Below are positions 1 through 11,400 of a stretch of DNA of 64,000 bases, piece after piece. A model generated the notes under the pieces. The model worked only from the letters and a program-made list of their open reading frames with translations. It had not been told where the DNA came from and did no database searches. Source of the DNA: Rhynchosporium graminicola (Eukaryota; Ascomycota; Leotiomycetes; Helotiales; Ploettnerulaceae); NCBI GenBank assembly GCA_900074885.1, contig FJUW01000060.1, positions 331,206-395,205 of the forward strand. The letters run 5' to 3'. Numbering within the stretch: position 1 is the stretch's first letter; every line of letters begins with the position of its first letter. The translations under genes were made by a program, and so were the position numbers.

Positions 1-226
1 AACCGCTCTCTAACGCCGCGTAATACTTAGAAAGCTTAGAGTTAAGCTTATTAAATAAATAGAGAAGTTCTAGAGCAGGAGTATTATTATACTTTAGCTT
101 AAGGAAGGCGCGAATATATCGCAGGTAATATATACGATATACCGCCGAAAGGACACTAGCAGGAACTAGTAGAAGCACTAGAGGTATTAGCGTTATAGAC
201 TTATGAAACCCTTATACCTTATCTAG
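1..226 (-). pseudogene. Antisense reading frame in the 3' region of Gypsy-A (partial)
   Basis: Read on the minus strand, against the element's coding strand, this stretch gives a protein-like frame (LVPASVLS.., RIYYLRYIRAFLK, ALELLYLFNKLNSKLSKYY) with one TAA where Gln is expected. Gypsy-G carries the same frame at 25,811-26,835, with conservative differences such as Ile/Leu and Ser/Ala. The function is unknown and no family is recognised. It is cut by the window edge. Confidence 0.45.
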
Positions 227-703
227 AAAGTATCCCTAACTCTAAGGTAAGTAACTTACTTATAACAGGAGAAAAGTTAATTAGATCGATTAATATATAA
301 GATTATAGTAGTACTACTATATTATTAGTAAAGATAGCTACTCTAGTAACTATATTATAGTCTAGGGATAGTAAACTTATAGTTTAAGTAGTTATCGAGG
401 TTAAAGAAAGAAGGCCCTAATATTAATAAATCCCTTCCTTTATATACTCTACGCCCTACTTAAACTCGACTCCCGCTATAAATAAATAAAGTAAATATAG
501 TTCACTGCCCGATTTAGAAGCTATAACTAATATAGTACTATTATAGTAATATAACTAGCTAGTACCTGATAAAGGATTTACTACTATTAAAGACTAGCTA
601 GTACCGGTTACGCGAATATCGACGGAAAGAGTTATAATAAAAACTGATTATATAAACTATAACTTTACGAGCTTAGGGTTAAGCTCTTCTTAGGGGGGGG
701 TAA

Positions 704-981
704 TATAACGATAGCTTACCTGAATATCATATAAGGAGAAGGACACATACTAGGGCCTAAGTTCACAGGTATTATAAGTATCCCGGCATTACTAGTATCC
801 GACTCGGTATAGTATCGGACTAGTACCGGCATATATATATAAGGTGCCTTGCACTCTAGCTCTCTTCTTCTTCCTTCCTTATCTTTTTATTTCCTTAGTA
901 GTAGACTATATAAGATCGCTCTTAGCCTCCCTACTTGTTTTATTCTTACTCGTATACCGCCTCGAGTCTTATGTCGTTACA
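704..981 (+). repeat. 3' LTR of Gypsy-A (about 278 bp)
   Basis: It starts TATAACGATAGC (RIP form of TGTAACGACAGC) and ends CGTTACA. It is the reverse complement of the LTRs at 4,602-4,878, 25,061-25,328 and 32,559-32,826. It carries a TATATATATAAGG promoter-like stretch (about 831-842) and the palindromic block CCGACTCGG shared by the family. Confidence 0.85.
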
Positions 982-3900
982 CTATACTAATAGTAGCTAT
1001 TACTATAACTCGTTAAAGGATTTCTTGTAATCGTTAGTAAAATTCTATAGTACTATAGGCCTAGTAAGTATTAAGAGAGGTTTAGCGATAAGGCCGAAAT
1101 TCCAAATAAATTAATAATAAAAACCACAGAATCCTAAGAAGGATTTTATAGCTATTACTCTTTCAGGGTACTTCTAGTCTACTAATAGTACTACTTTCTC
1201 GGGATCTGGCTCGATTCCGTTAGTAATAATAATATATCTAAGGTATTTAGTCCGAGTAATATAGAATTCGCTTTTCTTAATATCTACTTAGAGTCTAGTA
1301 TCTATTAAGCGTTATAATACTAATTTAATATATTATTTATACTCCTAGAGCGTTTCTGAGTATATAAGAATATTATCTAAGTAAGCTATATAGGAAATCG
1401 TCTAAGCAGTCTAGTAGTATATTATTTATATATTATTAATACGTACCTAGTCTATTATAGAGCCTAAAAAGTAATACCTTATATTTATAAGACCTGAAGC
1501 GAGTTCGGAAGGTAGTATACTCCTCTGATTCGGAGTCTATACGAATATAGTTAAATACTACCCGGATATCTAGTTTAGTAAAAACTATAGCTTTAGATAT
1601 ACGGGTTAAGAGCTCGTCGATTCTAGGTATTAAGTATAAATCCTTTCGAGTAATCGTATTAAGCTTATGATAATCGATATAAAAGTATAAGCTTCTATTA
1701 GCCTTCTTAATAAATAATATAAGTAATACGAAAGGACTTTAGCTAGATTTAATAAATCCCTTATCTAAGTTCTCTATAAAGCACTCCTTAATTACCTATA
1801 GTTCCTCTATAGACTACTAATATAATAGCGAATATACATTAATTAATAGTTCTTCTAAAATAATTTTATAATTATATAAGTAATATAATAAAAGAATATT
1901 AGAATCCCGCTTAGAAAAAGCCTTCTTAAAAGTATAATACTATTCTAGTAATTTTTTAGCTATAAGTCGCTCGGTATTAAGATCCTTAGGGGTATCGCTA
2001 TCTAGATAATCTTATAAGATATAATTTATCTTATAGATACTAATAAAGAATAATTCAGAGCTTTCGTATTTTATATTAAAATAAAAAGCTATAGTACTAA
2101 TTTGATAAATTAGAACTAGTTTCCAGATCCCCGAAGATTAAGAAGTATACTTATAGTAGAGTTTCGGCGCGGTTACTTTTCTCGATAACTTCGGAGTGAA
2201 AAGGGGTCCGGATTCCTTAGCGATAAGCGGGAATAAGTTAAATAGTAAAGACGATACGTTAATATACTATATTACTACTATTTAGGATAATTAGTATTAA
2301 TCTAACTAGTTTATAGCTAACTCCTGCGTATTAGTATCGATTTAGTAAGATCGATTAATATTAAGTTTATAAAGTAGTAAAATCATAATTATCTTCTTAT
2401 TATAACAGAAAGTAGCTAGATAGCGTTCTAGCTATAATAGCTTATAATAAAGCGTATCGAGTTTAACTTGAAATCGTCGTTTTTATTTAATACTAATAAT
2501 TATATCTTATTATCCTAAATCGAGAAGAACAAAAGAGTAATTATAAATACGCCTACTATTAAAAGAAAAGTATAAATATATAAAATAAGTAACTCAAGTT
2601 CTAATAGACTATGAGAAACTACGCATTAGAATAGAATAGAGTAGTAGCTCGATTTTAATACCGAGAGCTCTCGATAGTTATCTAGTAAGAGTATAATTAA
2701 TAAATAAGTATCCGTTCGCTCCGGTATCAATTAAGCTATTTATAAAGACTCTTAGCTTATTTATACTTACTATAATCAAGTATATAAATTACTTACTTCC
2801 TATTAAGGAGTTAAGATCAAGATTAGAGAGGTTATATTTATATAAACCTAAAAAAGAGTTTTTACTTAAATCTTATTATTTCCTTTCTATATTAGTCCAG
2901 ATTCAGAAGGTATATCTTTTATTATCTCTTCAGTCGCTCTTTCCTCTTTCGGAAATTCGTCGATTAATTATACCTTAAGCGAGTTAAGATAGTCTAGCTT
3001 AATATAATTAAGCTATCTATAATTATAATACCTAAAGGTTTCTCCGGTCGAGGTAGTAAAGTGTTTTAGCGCAGAAAGAGTACTAGCTTATACTAAGGTA
3101 GAAATATAGACGTATAGTATAAAAGTAATTTATTAAGGGGCTAAGCTTAAGGACTAATAAGAAGTAGAACTAGAAGAAGTCGTAGTAGTAATAATAAGCT
3201 TATAGTACTATACCTAAGTAGTAGTTTTCTCGGGATAAGTATATTCTGAGTTATAGTAACGCTTAGTATTAAAAGAAAGCAGTAACTTAAGTATAGAAGC
3301 GTAATCCTTATTCTATATTAATTTAATAATAAGAGTTAAAGTATACAAGAATAATATAATCTTATCCTATATATAAAAGAACTACTCCTTCTTTTTAACT
3401 TTACCTTAGATAATAGCACTTTAAAATCGACTACGAAACTCAGCGAAGGTTTCGCGGGTATAGCTAAGTTATTATATTTCTAAGCGATAAAAAGCGTTAT
3501 AATAATTATCTTCTTCTAAACTAGTAAGAAAGTTCTTTTTTAATAAAAAGATTATTTTATTACTAATCTTAAACTTATTAGTAAAGTACTAAGGTATAAG
3601 GTACTCTTTAGCTAATCTAGTAACTAATCCCTATACGAGAACGCGCTAGGAGAGGTCCGTAGAGTAGTAATTGGTATTTATAGCTAGCTAGTCTCGTATC
3701 GATACACCCTACTAAAGGAAGATAAAATCTAATCTATTATCTAGGGGTAAGATCTTCTTAGTAAGATAAGACTTCTTAAGGCATAATTCTACCGATTCGG
3801 CACTAGGAGAAAGCGATAGTTTATTAGAAATAGTATTTTCTCTTTTTATACTATATATTAGAATAATGTTTATTAGCTTATTAAACTCCGGAATATATAG

Positions 3901-4590
3901 AGATTATAGTAATAGCTCTAGTAGAAGAGTCGAAGATATGCGAGGAACCCCTACGAGGAACCTATCTTATATAGAGATTAGCTTATCTATAGTATCTTCT
4001 AGAGAGTTATTCTTTTCCTCTTAGTCTACTAATCGCTATAAGAGAGAATAAAGCAGATTCGAGTTATCTGCGGAAATAGAAGTACTTAGCGATTATACTT
4101 CTAGTAAGTTTCGCTTTTATTTTCTTTTCCCTTTTAGTTAGTACTTCTTTAATAAGATATTAATATTCTCTAGTATAAGAGATATTTAGAGTAAGAGAGA
4201 GTATAATAGATTAGGTTCGGAGGTAAAGTAAGGAGGATCGCGTCAAGTTCCCTTAGAACTAGAGGGGTCTCTAGTTTATTAGTTAGGAGCTATAATAGTA
4301 GCGTAAAAAGAGATATATTAAAGCTATTTCAGTAACGATATATAGAGATTAAAGTTCCGAGGTATTATTATACTTTCTTTAAAATCTATCTATAATTCCT
4401 TTATACTAAAGGACTTATTAAAGAAGCGTTAGCGAAAACCTCCTCTATTATACTATTTACGATAAGCTAAATTAAACCCTAATTCATAGCTATCCGAGAG
4501 ACCTCTAGATCTCGGCTATATATAAGTAGTTATCGAATAACTAACTTAGTAGTAAGATATTATATTAAGCTTTCTCTAGCTATCTTAATC
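982..4590 (-). pseudogene. Gypsy-B gag-pol remnant (gag, protease, RT)
   Basis: Decayed polyprotein. The RT end (about 982-1,500 on the minus strand) aligns with that of Gypsy-G: the N-F-S-L-I-A-K-P-L-L-I-L motif, the Y-L-D-x-I-L-I-Y-S active-site region and the K-S-E-F-Y stretch are recognisable. Gag occupies about 3,000-4,590. The frame is broken by many TAG/TAA codons typical of CAG/CAA/TGG changed by RIP, and no long frame survives. It cannot be functional as it stands. Confidence 0.7.
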
Positions 4591-4601
4591 TTCTTATTTA
4601 A

Positions 4602-4878
4602 TATAACGATATAAGACTTAAAGTAGTATATAAGTAGGGATAAAATAAGTAAGGAAGCTAAGAGCGATCTTATATAGTCTACTACTAAGGAAATTAGAAG
4701 ATAAGGAAAGAAAAGAAGAGATATAGAGTATAAGGCACCTTATATATATATACTAGTACTAGTCCGATACTATACCGAGTCGGACGCTAGTTATGCCGGG
4801 ATACTTATGATACCTATGAACTTGGGCCCCGGTATCTATTCTTCTCCTCATGTGATATTCAGGTAAGCTGTCGTCATA
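4602..4878 (-). repeat. 5' LTR of Gypsy-B (about 277 bp)
   Basis: It is in the same orientation as the Gypsy-G LTRs and carries the same conserved blocks (GATCTTATATAGTCTACTAC, TATAAGGCACCTTATATATA, CCGAGTCGGAC). It ends GTCGTCATA against GTCGTTACA in the family. Copia-A pol sequence follows immediately. Confidence 0.85.
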
Positions 4879-6207
4879 CAGATCATCGAAGATAACCTTA
4901 CTACTATTAATACCCTAGGTAAAAGGTAGCATTATATATTAACGCCTGCAGAAGCGTATAATAAGAAGCTAGAGAGACTCGATAGAATCAGGGTATTTAG
5001 CTATATTGCGATACTCTTGAATCCTCCGGAGAAGTATAAGCCTAAATTTATATAGAGAAGTACTCCGGGGGCCTGGATACTAGTAGATATAACTAGTAGC
5101 TAAACCTACAAATTACTTAATGTAGAGACCTTTAAAGAATTAATTACTACTAATATATTATTCAATGAGTATTTCACTTGGAATATACTCTTAGAAGAAA
5201 GCAATTTACTAGTAATATTAAAGAAAGCTATAACGCCTTATATAAACCTAGTACTACTAAAGAAGGCAGTATCCTTAGCGCCTGAAAGACCTCTAGAGAG
5301 GCTAGTTATAGCGACTAAGAGCTCTGAAAGACCTCGGAATAGGCTAGTACCTAGTACTAAAGTAAGAGATACTTTAGTACTATCGTCTGATTAACGCGTA
5401 TCTAAATTAACTTAAGAAGAAGCTCTGGATACGGCTCTATTAAAGCAGAAGCAATTAAATATAGCTCTAATTAGGCTAAATAGAGAGTATAACGCTACTC
5501 TGCCTAGAGACTATTAAATAATGCTAATAACGCTAGCCGAAGAGCTTATATAGCCTATATAGATAGTCTTCTTATAGAAGGCATTTAAGAAGAATCCAAT
5601 TTATTAGAAAGCAGCTATAAAAGCTGAATTTAAAGCTATAAGGAGAGCTAGTATATATAAGATTTACTATAGTAAAGCTCCTTCTAGAAGCTCTCTAATA
5701 TCTTCAAAGCTAATACTATGGAATAAAATCACCTCTTAATATTAAATTACCAGAAGAAAGGCTAGGCTAATAGTACGAGAGTTTAATTAAAAGTAAGATC
5801 TTAATAACTACTTTAACACCTTTACTAGCGTTATATAGCATATGACTCTACGAGTACTACTCGCTTTCGCAGCTTACAGAGACCTTCAAATCGATTATAT
5901 CGATATCGATATAGCCTTCTTAAACGCGTAATTAAAAGAAGTAGTATATATAGCAGTATTAGACGACGGAGTGCTAGAGGTCTAGAGGGAGCTTCACCCT
6001 GAATTATAAGATAAAGACGTGTATTTACAGCTTCTACGCTCTCTCTACAGCTTAGAGCAAGCGCCTAGAGAGTAATAGCTAATAGTGAAAGAAGAGATAG
6101 AGAAGCTAGAATTAACCTCCTTCGACGCTAATCTATCGCTCTTCTGCTACTAGAATAGAGCTTAGGTATTAGTATTTATCGACGATATACTAATAATTAG
6201 AAGTACG
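4879..6207 (+). pseudogene. Copia-A pol, segment 1 (integrase tail to RT palm)
   Basis: Plus-strand Ty1/copia polyprotein, RIP-damaged. From about 5,580 it reads AFKKNPIY*KAAIKAEFKAI, later ARLIVREFN, LLAFAAYRDLQIDYIDIDIAFLNA, LRSLYSLEQAPRE and the active-site block VFIDDILIIRS (about 6,170-6,200), which are RVT_2 landmarks in the right order. The reading stops exactly where element X is inserted and resumes at 7,745. The 5' part of Copia-A (LTR, gag, protease, most of integrase) is not visible because Gypsy-B interrupts it. Several TAG/TAA codons lie at Gln/Trp positions. Confidence 0.8.
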
Positions 6208-6404
6208 TGTCACGGGGCGAGTGCAAAGTATACGTATAATATAAATAGTATCTTTAATTAATAGGAAGAATTAGCTAAAGAGTAGAGGAGAATTCTTCCT
6301 TAACAGAAAAGGAGAGGACATAGTACTACTACTACTAGTGCCTTCGTAGTAATAGTCGGCAAGATACTTAGTATTAAGTATTATCTTAAGTATAACTTAT
6401 TATA
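6208..6404 (-). repeat. LTR of element X (left)
   Basis: 197 bp, TGTCACGGGGCGAG at the start, TATTATA at the end. It matches 7,548-7,744 along its whole length with mostly C/T and G/A differences. Confidence 0.8.
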
Positions 6405-7547
6405 TTACTCCCTCTTTTAAACTAATCTTCCTCCAAAAATTATTCCGTAGCTATTATCTCGAAGCAAAAGCCTACTCGGCCTTACTATATTCGAAGACCT
6501 TATAGTACTTACGCGAACGACTATATTTCCCTTTATATTATCCTACTCTATAGAAGAGTTAGAGGATACTAATAATAATCGATTACGTAAAGCTTAGTAA
6601 TAGTATTAGCTTATCTAATACTTACTAGAGCTATATCTTACGCATTTTCCTATATTCCTCTATACTTAACGTTTCTTATAGGAGGCTAGTACTACTTTCG
6701 TAGCTACTATATAACCAGTTACCTAGTCTATTATATTATCCTTTTTATAAGTAGTCTTACTACCCGAACTATTACTATTATTATTACTATTCGTATATAT
6801 TAAGCTGAATTAATTTCCTAAAGATAAGAGTAATTATAAGAAATCTTCGTAATTTATTAGTAGAACTATCTGCTTATCGATCTATTATTTAGTATATTTA
6901 TTTAAACTACTTACTAAAGTAGTTATCTTCGCATTATCTAGCTAGGAGTCTGCTCCGGCTTAGAAAAGCGCTTATTCGAATTATAATAAGTATACTACTA
7001 TTGCTATTATTCCTTATTAGAACTTGATTAACTTTTATCCTACTTTCTTAACCTTATTCGGATCGTTATAGATCTTACTAAGGTAGCGGACTAACTCGAG
7101 GAGGTCTTAGATTCTATTTGTATCTACTTTTTATATATAAAGGAGTATTAACCCTTAGACTTTAGAAGAGAGAGAAATATAGATAAAAAAGATCTAAGTC
7201 TCTTTATTACTAATCGTACTCCTATCGATCTTAAGCTTTAATTCTATCGCTATTAACTATACGTCTTACTCTTTCGATCGACTAGAGAACTTATTAAAGA
7301 GAGAGAGGACTTAATATATCTTTCCTATTACTATTACTAGTATTATTACTTCTAGTTATATTTAGAGATCCTCTACTTACTTTTAGAGAACCTCTATAAT
7401 CGATAGTAGCTAAGCTTCGCGTTAAGTAGCTAACTTAGCTTATTAAGTATATTATAAATCTATTTAAAAATTTTAATTAGTTATAAGACTCTAGATATTA
7501 ATCTTTTACTTTACTTTACTTTACCTTATTTTATAAGCTAATTCTAA

Positions 7548-7744
7548 TATCACGGGGCGAGTATAAAGTATACGTATAATATAAATAGTATCTTTGATTA
7601 ATAGAAAGAATTAGCTAAAGAGTAGAAGAGAATTCTTCCTTAATAGAAAAGGAGAGGATATAGTACTACTACTACTAGTGCCTTAGTAGTAATAGTCAGC
7701 GAGATACTTAGCGTCGAGTATTATCCTAGTTATAACTCGTCATA
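7548..7744 (-). repeat. LTR of element X (right)
   Basis: 197 bp, start TATCACGGGGCGAG (G to A at position 2), end CTCGTCATA. It is followed by GTACA, the candidate target duplication. Confidence 0.8.
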
Positions 7745-8198
7745 GTACAGCAGCTATAGTATAACTAAAGTCGAAGCTCTTAGAGGCGTAGAAAGGCAAA
7801 GATGTAGATACTGGAGATACGTTTATTAAGCTTTAAATTGATAGAAATCGATAACTTCGCATCTTGCGAATATACTAAATATAATATACTAAAAAGCTAC
7901 TATAGAAGTTTAGTACAGATATAGTAAATAGAGACTTACTACCTGCAAAGGCAGATATAGTATTACGAAGTATAGAAGTCGACTGCTCGCTACTGGACGA
8001 TTCGCAGAAGTCGCTATATCAGCAGATTATAGGCTCTCTGATCTATCTATCGAATCTCACTCGACCTGATACTAGCTATATAATCGGTTAATTAGCTTAG
8101 TATATATCAAATCTAATAGATATTCATCTGCGTACTACGAAACCTCTTCTACGATATCTATCTCGTACTCGATCTTACGATATTATATATAATATATA
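7745..8198 (+). pseudogene. Copia-A pol, segment 2 (RT thumb and connection)
   Basis: Continuation of Copia-A after element X. It contains the copia landmark YQQIIGSLIYLSNLTRPD (about 8,018-8,072) and then LRYLSRTRSYDIIYNI up to the insertion point of Copia-B at 8,199. The next coding part, RNase H, lies at 43,237, about 35 kb away. Confidence 0.8.
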
Positions 8199-8421
8199 TT
8201 GAAAGGTATATCCCTAATCTCGTATACTTATAGGGACAGGGGCAATATTCACAGAGGAATTAGACGCTAGTAGGTTAGACTATTTACTTCTATTATCTAC
8301 TTACTTACTTGCTTCTAATCTATAGGAAGAGATATTCCTATAAAGGGGCTACGTACCCTTATAGTACTAATCCCCTATTAGAAACTACGTGATTCTACGC
8401 TAAACTCTTCATATTCTAATA
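8199..8421 (-). repeat. 3' LTR of Copia-B
   Basis: 223 bp. It runs from TTGAAAGGTATATCCC to TTCATATTCTAATA (RIP form of TTCTAACA) on the plus strand. The minus-strand polypurine tract CTCTAAGGAGGAGT abuts it at 8,422. Confidence 0.85.
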
Positions 8422-11400
8422 CTCCTCCTTAGAGTAGATTATACTACTTTTCGACTTTCTTCTACAAGTCCTATTTACCTCTTAAACTTCTCGAATGCTA
8501 CTCGATCTAATAGCTTAGTTATACTATCTGTAACTATCTTATCTATTAGGATATAGTCGACTTTTAGGCGTTCTCTTTTAGCTAAGTCTCGCACGAAATA
8601 AAAGGCGATATCGATATGCTTCGAACGCTTATTCAGGTATACGTTCTTAGTTAAAGCGATTACTCCTTAGTTATCTCTATATATTTAAACTAAAGAGGTG
8701 TTTTCACTAACGAATTAAGGATACCTTAAGTCCCGAAGTACTTATACGACCTATTAACTTTACTTCGTATAAGCTACAAGTATTACATATTCTGATTCGT
8801 AACTCCAGGTAGCTATAGAGCGTTACTTCTTACTTACTTATAAGCTAAGTCCACTATAGAATATAATTATACTTCCCGAGACGCTCTTCCGGTCGACCTT
8901 ATCACTTATTTAGTTAGTATCGGAGAATAAAGTTATAATATCGTATTCTCCCCTTACTCTATAGCAGATCTTTATCTTAACTATTAACTTCAGGTATTAT
9001 AAGAGAAAATAACTATAGTACTTATCTAAGTTACTTATAAATTAGCTTAGCTTTCTAAGGATAAAAGTAATATCAGGTCTCGTATAGATTATCCTATATA
9101 TCAGACTTCTAATAGCTTATTAGTACTTATTAGTATTAATCCTTTCGTTATCATTACCAGTAGAATAGAGATTCTCGTATCTAGTAATAGAAGTCCGTTT
9201 TAACTTAAAGGTTCCCTAGGTAATACCGAATTTATCAAGTATACTAGTGAGATATTATCCTTAGTCGATCTTAAGGCTTCTAGTTTTCCTGTCTCGAGTG
9301 ATTCTAGCTCTAAGGATCTTACTAATCTCCTCTAGGTCCTTAGCTTTAAATCGCCTCGATAGTTTCCTATAAAACTAGTCTAGCTCCTTCTTATTCTAAC
9401 TATATATTATAATATTATTAATATATATAAGAAGTTTAACTGATTTTTTTCTCGTTTATAAATATATATAAGTCTAATACGCTCTAAGTGAATCCATAAC
9501 TTACTAGTTCTGATTTTATAAGTTAGTTCTAGTCTCTAGCGGCTTACTTTAAACTATAAAAGCTTTTTAGTACTTACTATACGTACTTTTTCCTTGCTTC
9601 TATCCTTTCTAGTATTTTCAGAAATATTTCCTTCTTAAGCTCTAATTCTATAAAAGTATTCTTAACATTATATTAGTAGTATTCTAGGTTTTCCTTTACT
9701 ACGATCGCTAGAAATAGTCTTAGCGTATTTATTCTAATAGTTAGTATAAATATCTAGTTATAGTTCATCTTATATACTTAGCTAAATCCTCTTACTATAA
9801 GTTATACTTTATACTTTTCTATACTTCCGTTAGTAAGGGTTTTAATTATATATATCTATTTATATAAAACTATATTTAATCTTTCCGGCGGAATAACTTC
9901 ACAGAATATCCTGTTTACGTAGAGTAATAGTATTTCCTCAGCTATTATAGCTTTCTATTCCTTTATATTTCAGCTATTTAATACCTTCTTATATATCTTT
10001 AGAATTTTTATACTTACAATTTCTTTAATAGCTAATATAGTTTATATCTGCTTCTCGCTCTATTTATTATTTATTCCTATGTCTTTCTATCTTATTTACT
10101 AGTGATCTTTTCTAAGTAATATCTTTCCGATTATAGTATAGATCCTTTTAGTATTATCTTATAAGTCTAAGTCTAATCCTATCTTCTTACGCGATGGAGT
10201 GAAATACCTAGGTACTTCTTACTTTATATCGCCCGGTTTATTACTCTCTCTTATTAGTATTTCTCTTATCTGATTATCCTATAGTTTCGTGGGCTTAGCT
10301 TCTATAATTATCTTATTATTATTAACTATCAGATTCACTTATAATATAGTATTAAGAGTAAGGATTAGTAATACTATTACTTCTATAATAGCTTAATTAT
10401 CCTTATATACTTTAGCTGCTTCTGATTCGGATTCCTAGGTAAGGTTTACTCGTGAGCTAGGTTCAGGAGTATCGCGTAGTAAGTCTACGTATAATATAAT
10501 CTTAGGAGTTATAGCTAATTATAGTAACGTATTTACTTATAAACTGGGTTTAGGAGTACTATTTACTATATCTTACTCTATAAAGCTCGATATATCTCTA
10601 AGTAGAGTAAATCTAAGTATCTCTACCTATAGGGTACTAGTTATCTCTATATTATTAATAGCTAGTTCAAGTACCTTAGGTTATCCGCGGGCTCTCCTAT
10701 CAGGAGCGATATTTATTATCTTTTATAGTCCGGATACGTAATTACGAAGTCGAAAGTTAACTAAACCTCTTTTACTACTCTCCTTAATAATAACTCTACC
10801 TAATAATATTATTAAACCTTATTCCGAGAAGTAAACTTTAAGATACTTTATTATATTTTCTAAGTAGCTTATAAAGACTTTAACTCAGCTAGGGTTAACT
10901 AGTTTATTATATTATTCGTTTATAAGAATAGTCTTCTTATCTATATAATAGAAGTATTTACTCCCTTATATCCGGATATAATCGATCGATAGTATTTCTC
11001 TAGTGAAAGCTTTTATTAGGTAAATCTTTTAGTTATTAACTCTAGGTCCGGTAGTAGTACGATTCCTTATATATAAGTTAGCTTTAGTAGCTTTATCTTA
11101 GAATTCTAGTAGTAATTAGGCTTCTTTAAGTATTACGCGTATATCAAATTCTATAGTTTAGATTAATTATTTAGCTAGTCTATTCTAGTATAATAATATA
11201 ATTATTATAGATTATACTAAGACTTTATCTTCGACTTTCTAGTTAAAGATAACTTTAAGTAGTTCCGATATATTATCTAATCTTATATATTTAATCCTTT
11301 TCCTAGATTATAGTTTAATATAGACTTTCTAGTCTTTTAGAGCTTAGTAAGCGTCGCTCTTAGCGTTTAGCAGTATTACTTAGTCTCGTCGGGAATAGAT

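Larger units (their letters stand above)
1..981 (+). mobile_element. Gypsy-A: 3' end of a plus-strand Ty3/gypsy element
   Basis: The segment is the inverted counterpart of the 3' end of Gypsy-G (25,061-26,300) and so belongs to the same family. It holds non-coding 3' sequence, a poly-G polypurine tract (692-700) directly before the LTR, and the 3' LTR at 704-981. The rest of the element lies left of the window. At 982 the sequence switches abruptly to the reverse-transcriptase part of a related element in the opposite orientation, so Gypsy-A most simply inserted into Gypsy-B. The whole segment is AT-biased and RIP-like. Confidence 0.8.
982..4878 (-). mobile_element. Gypsy-B: 5' half of a minus-strand Ty3/gypsy chromovirus
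   Basis: This is collinear with Gypsy-G from its RT (about 28,950) to its 5' LTR (32,826). On the minus strand the order is 5' LTR (4,878-4,602), gag (about 4,590-3,000), protease/RT (about 2,900-982). The downstream RNase H, integrase and 3' LTR are missing at the junction with Gypsy-A and probably lie beyond the left window edge. The element abuts Copia-A coding sequence at 4,879, so it sits inside Copia-A. Stops are frequent in every frame. Confidence 0.8.
6208..7744 (-). mobile_element. Element X: 1.54-kb gag-only LTR retroelement nested in Copia-A
   Basis: Two 197-bp direct repeats (6,208-6,404 and 7,548-7,744) flank 1.14 kb. The flanks give a candidate target duplication GTACG/GTACA, one RIP-type change apart. 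The polypurine-like AAAAGAGGGAGTAA next to the left LTR on the minus strand sets the orientation. The minus strand of the interior reads as a decayed Gag (for example ALF*AGADS*LDNAKITTL, NKYTK**IDKQIVL) with no protease, RT or integrase. The ends (TGTCACGGG.., ..TATA) resemble those of Gypsy-C, so X may be a non-autonomous relative moved by Gypsy-C-type enzymes. Confidence 0.72.
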
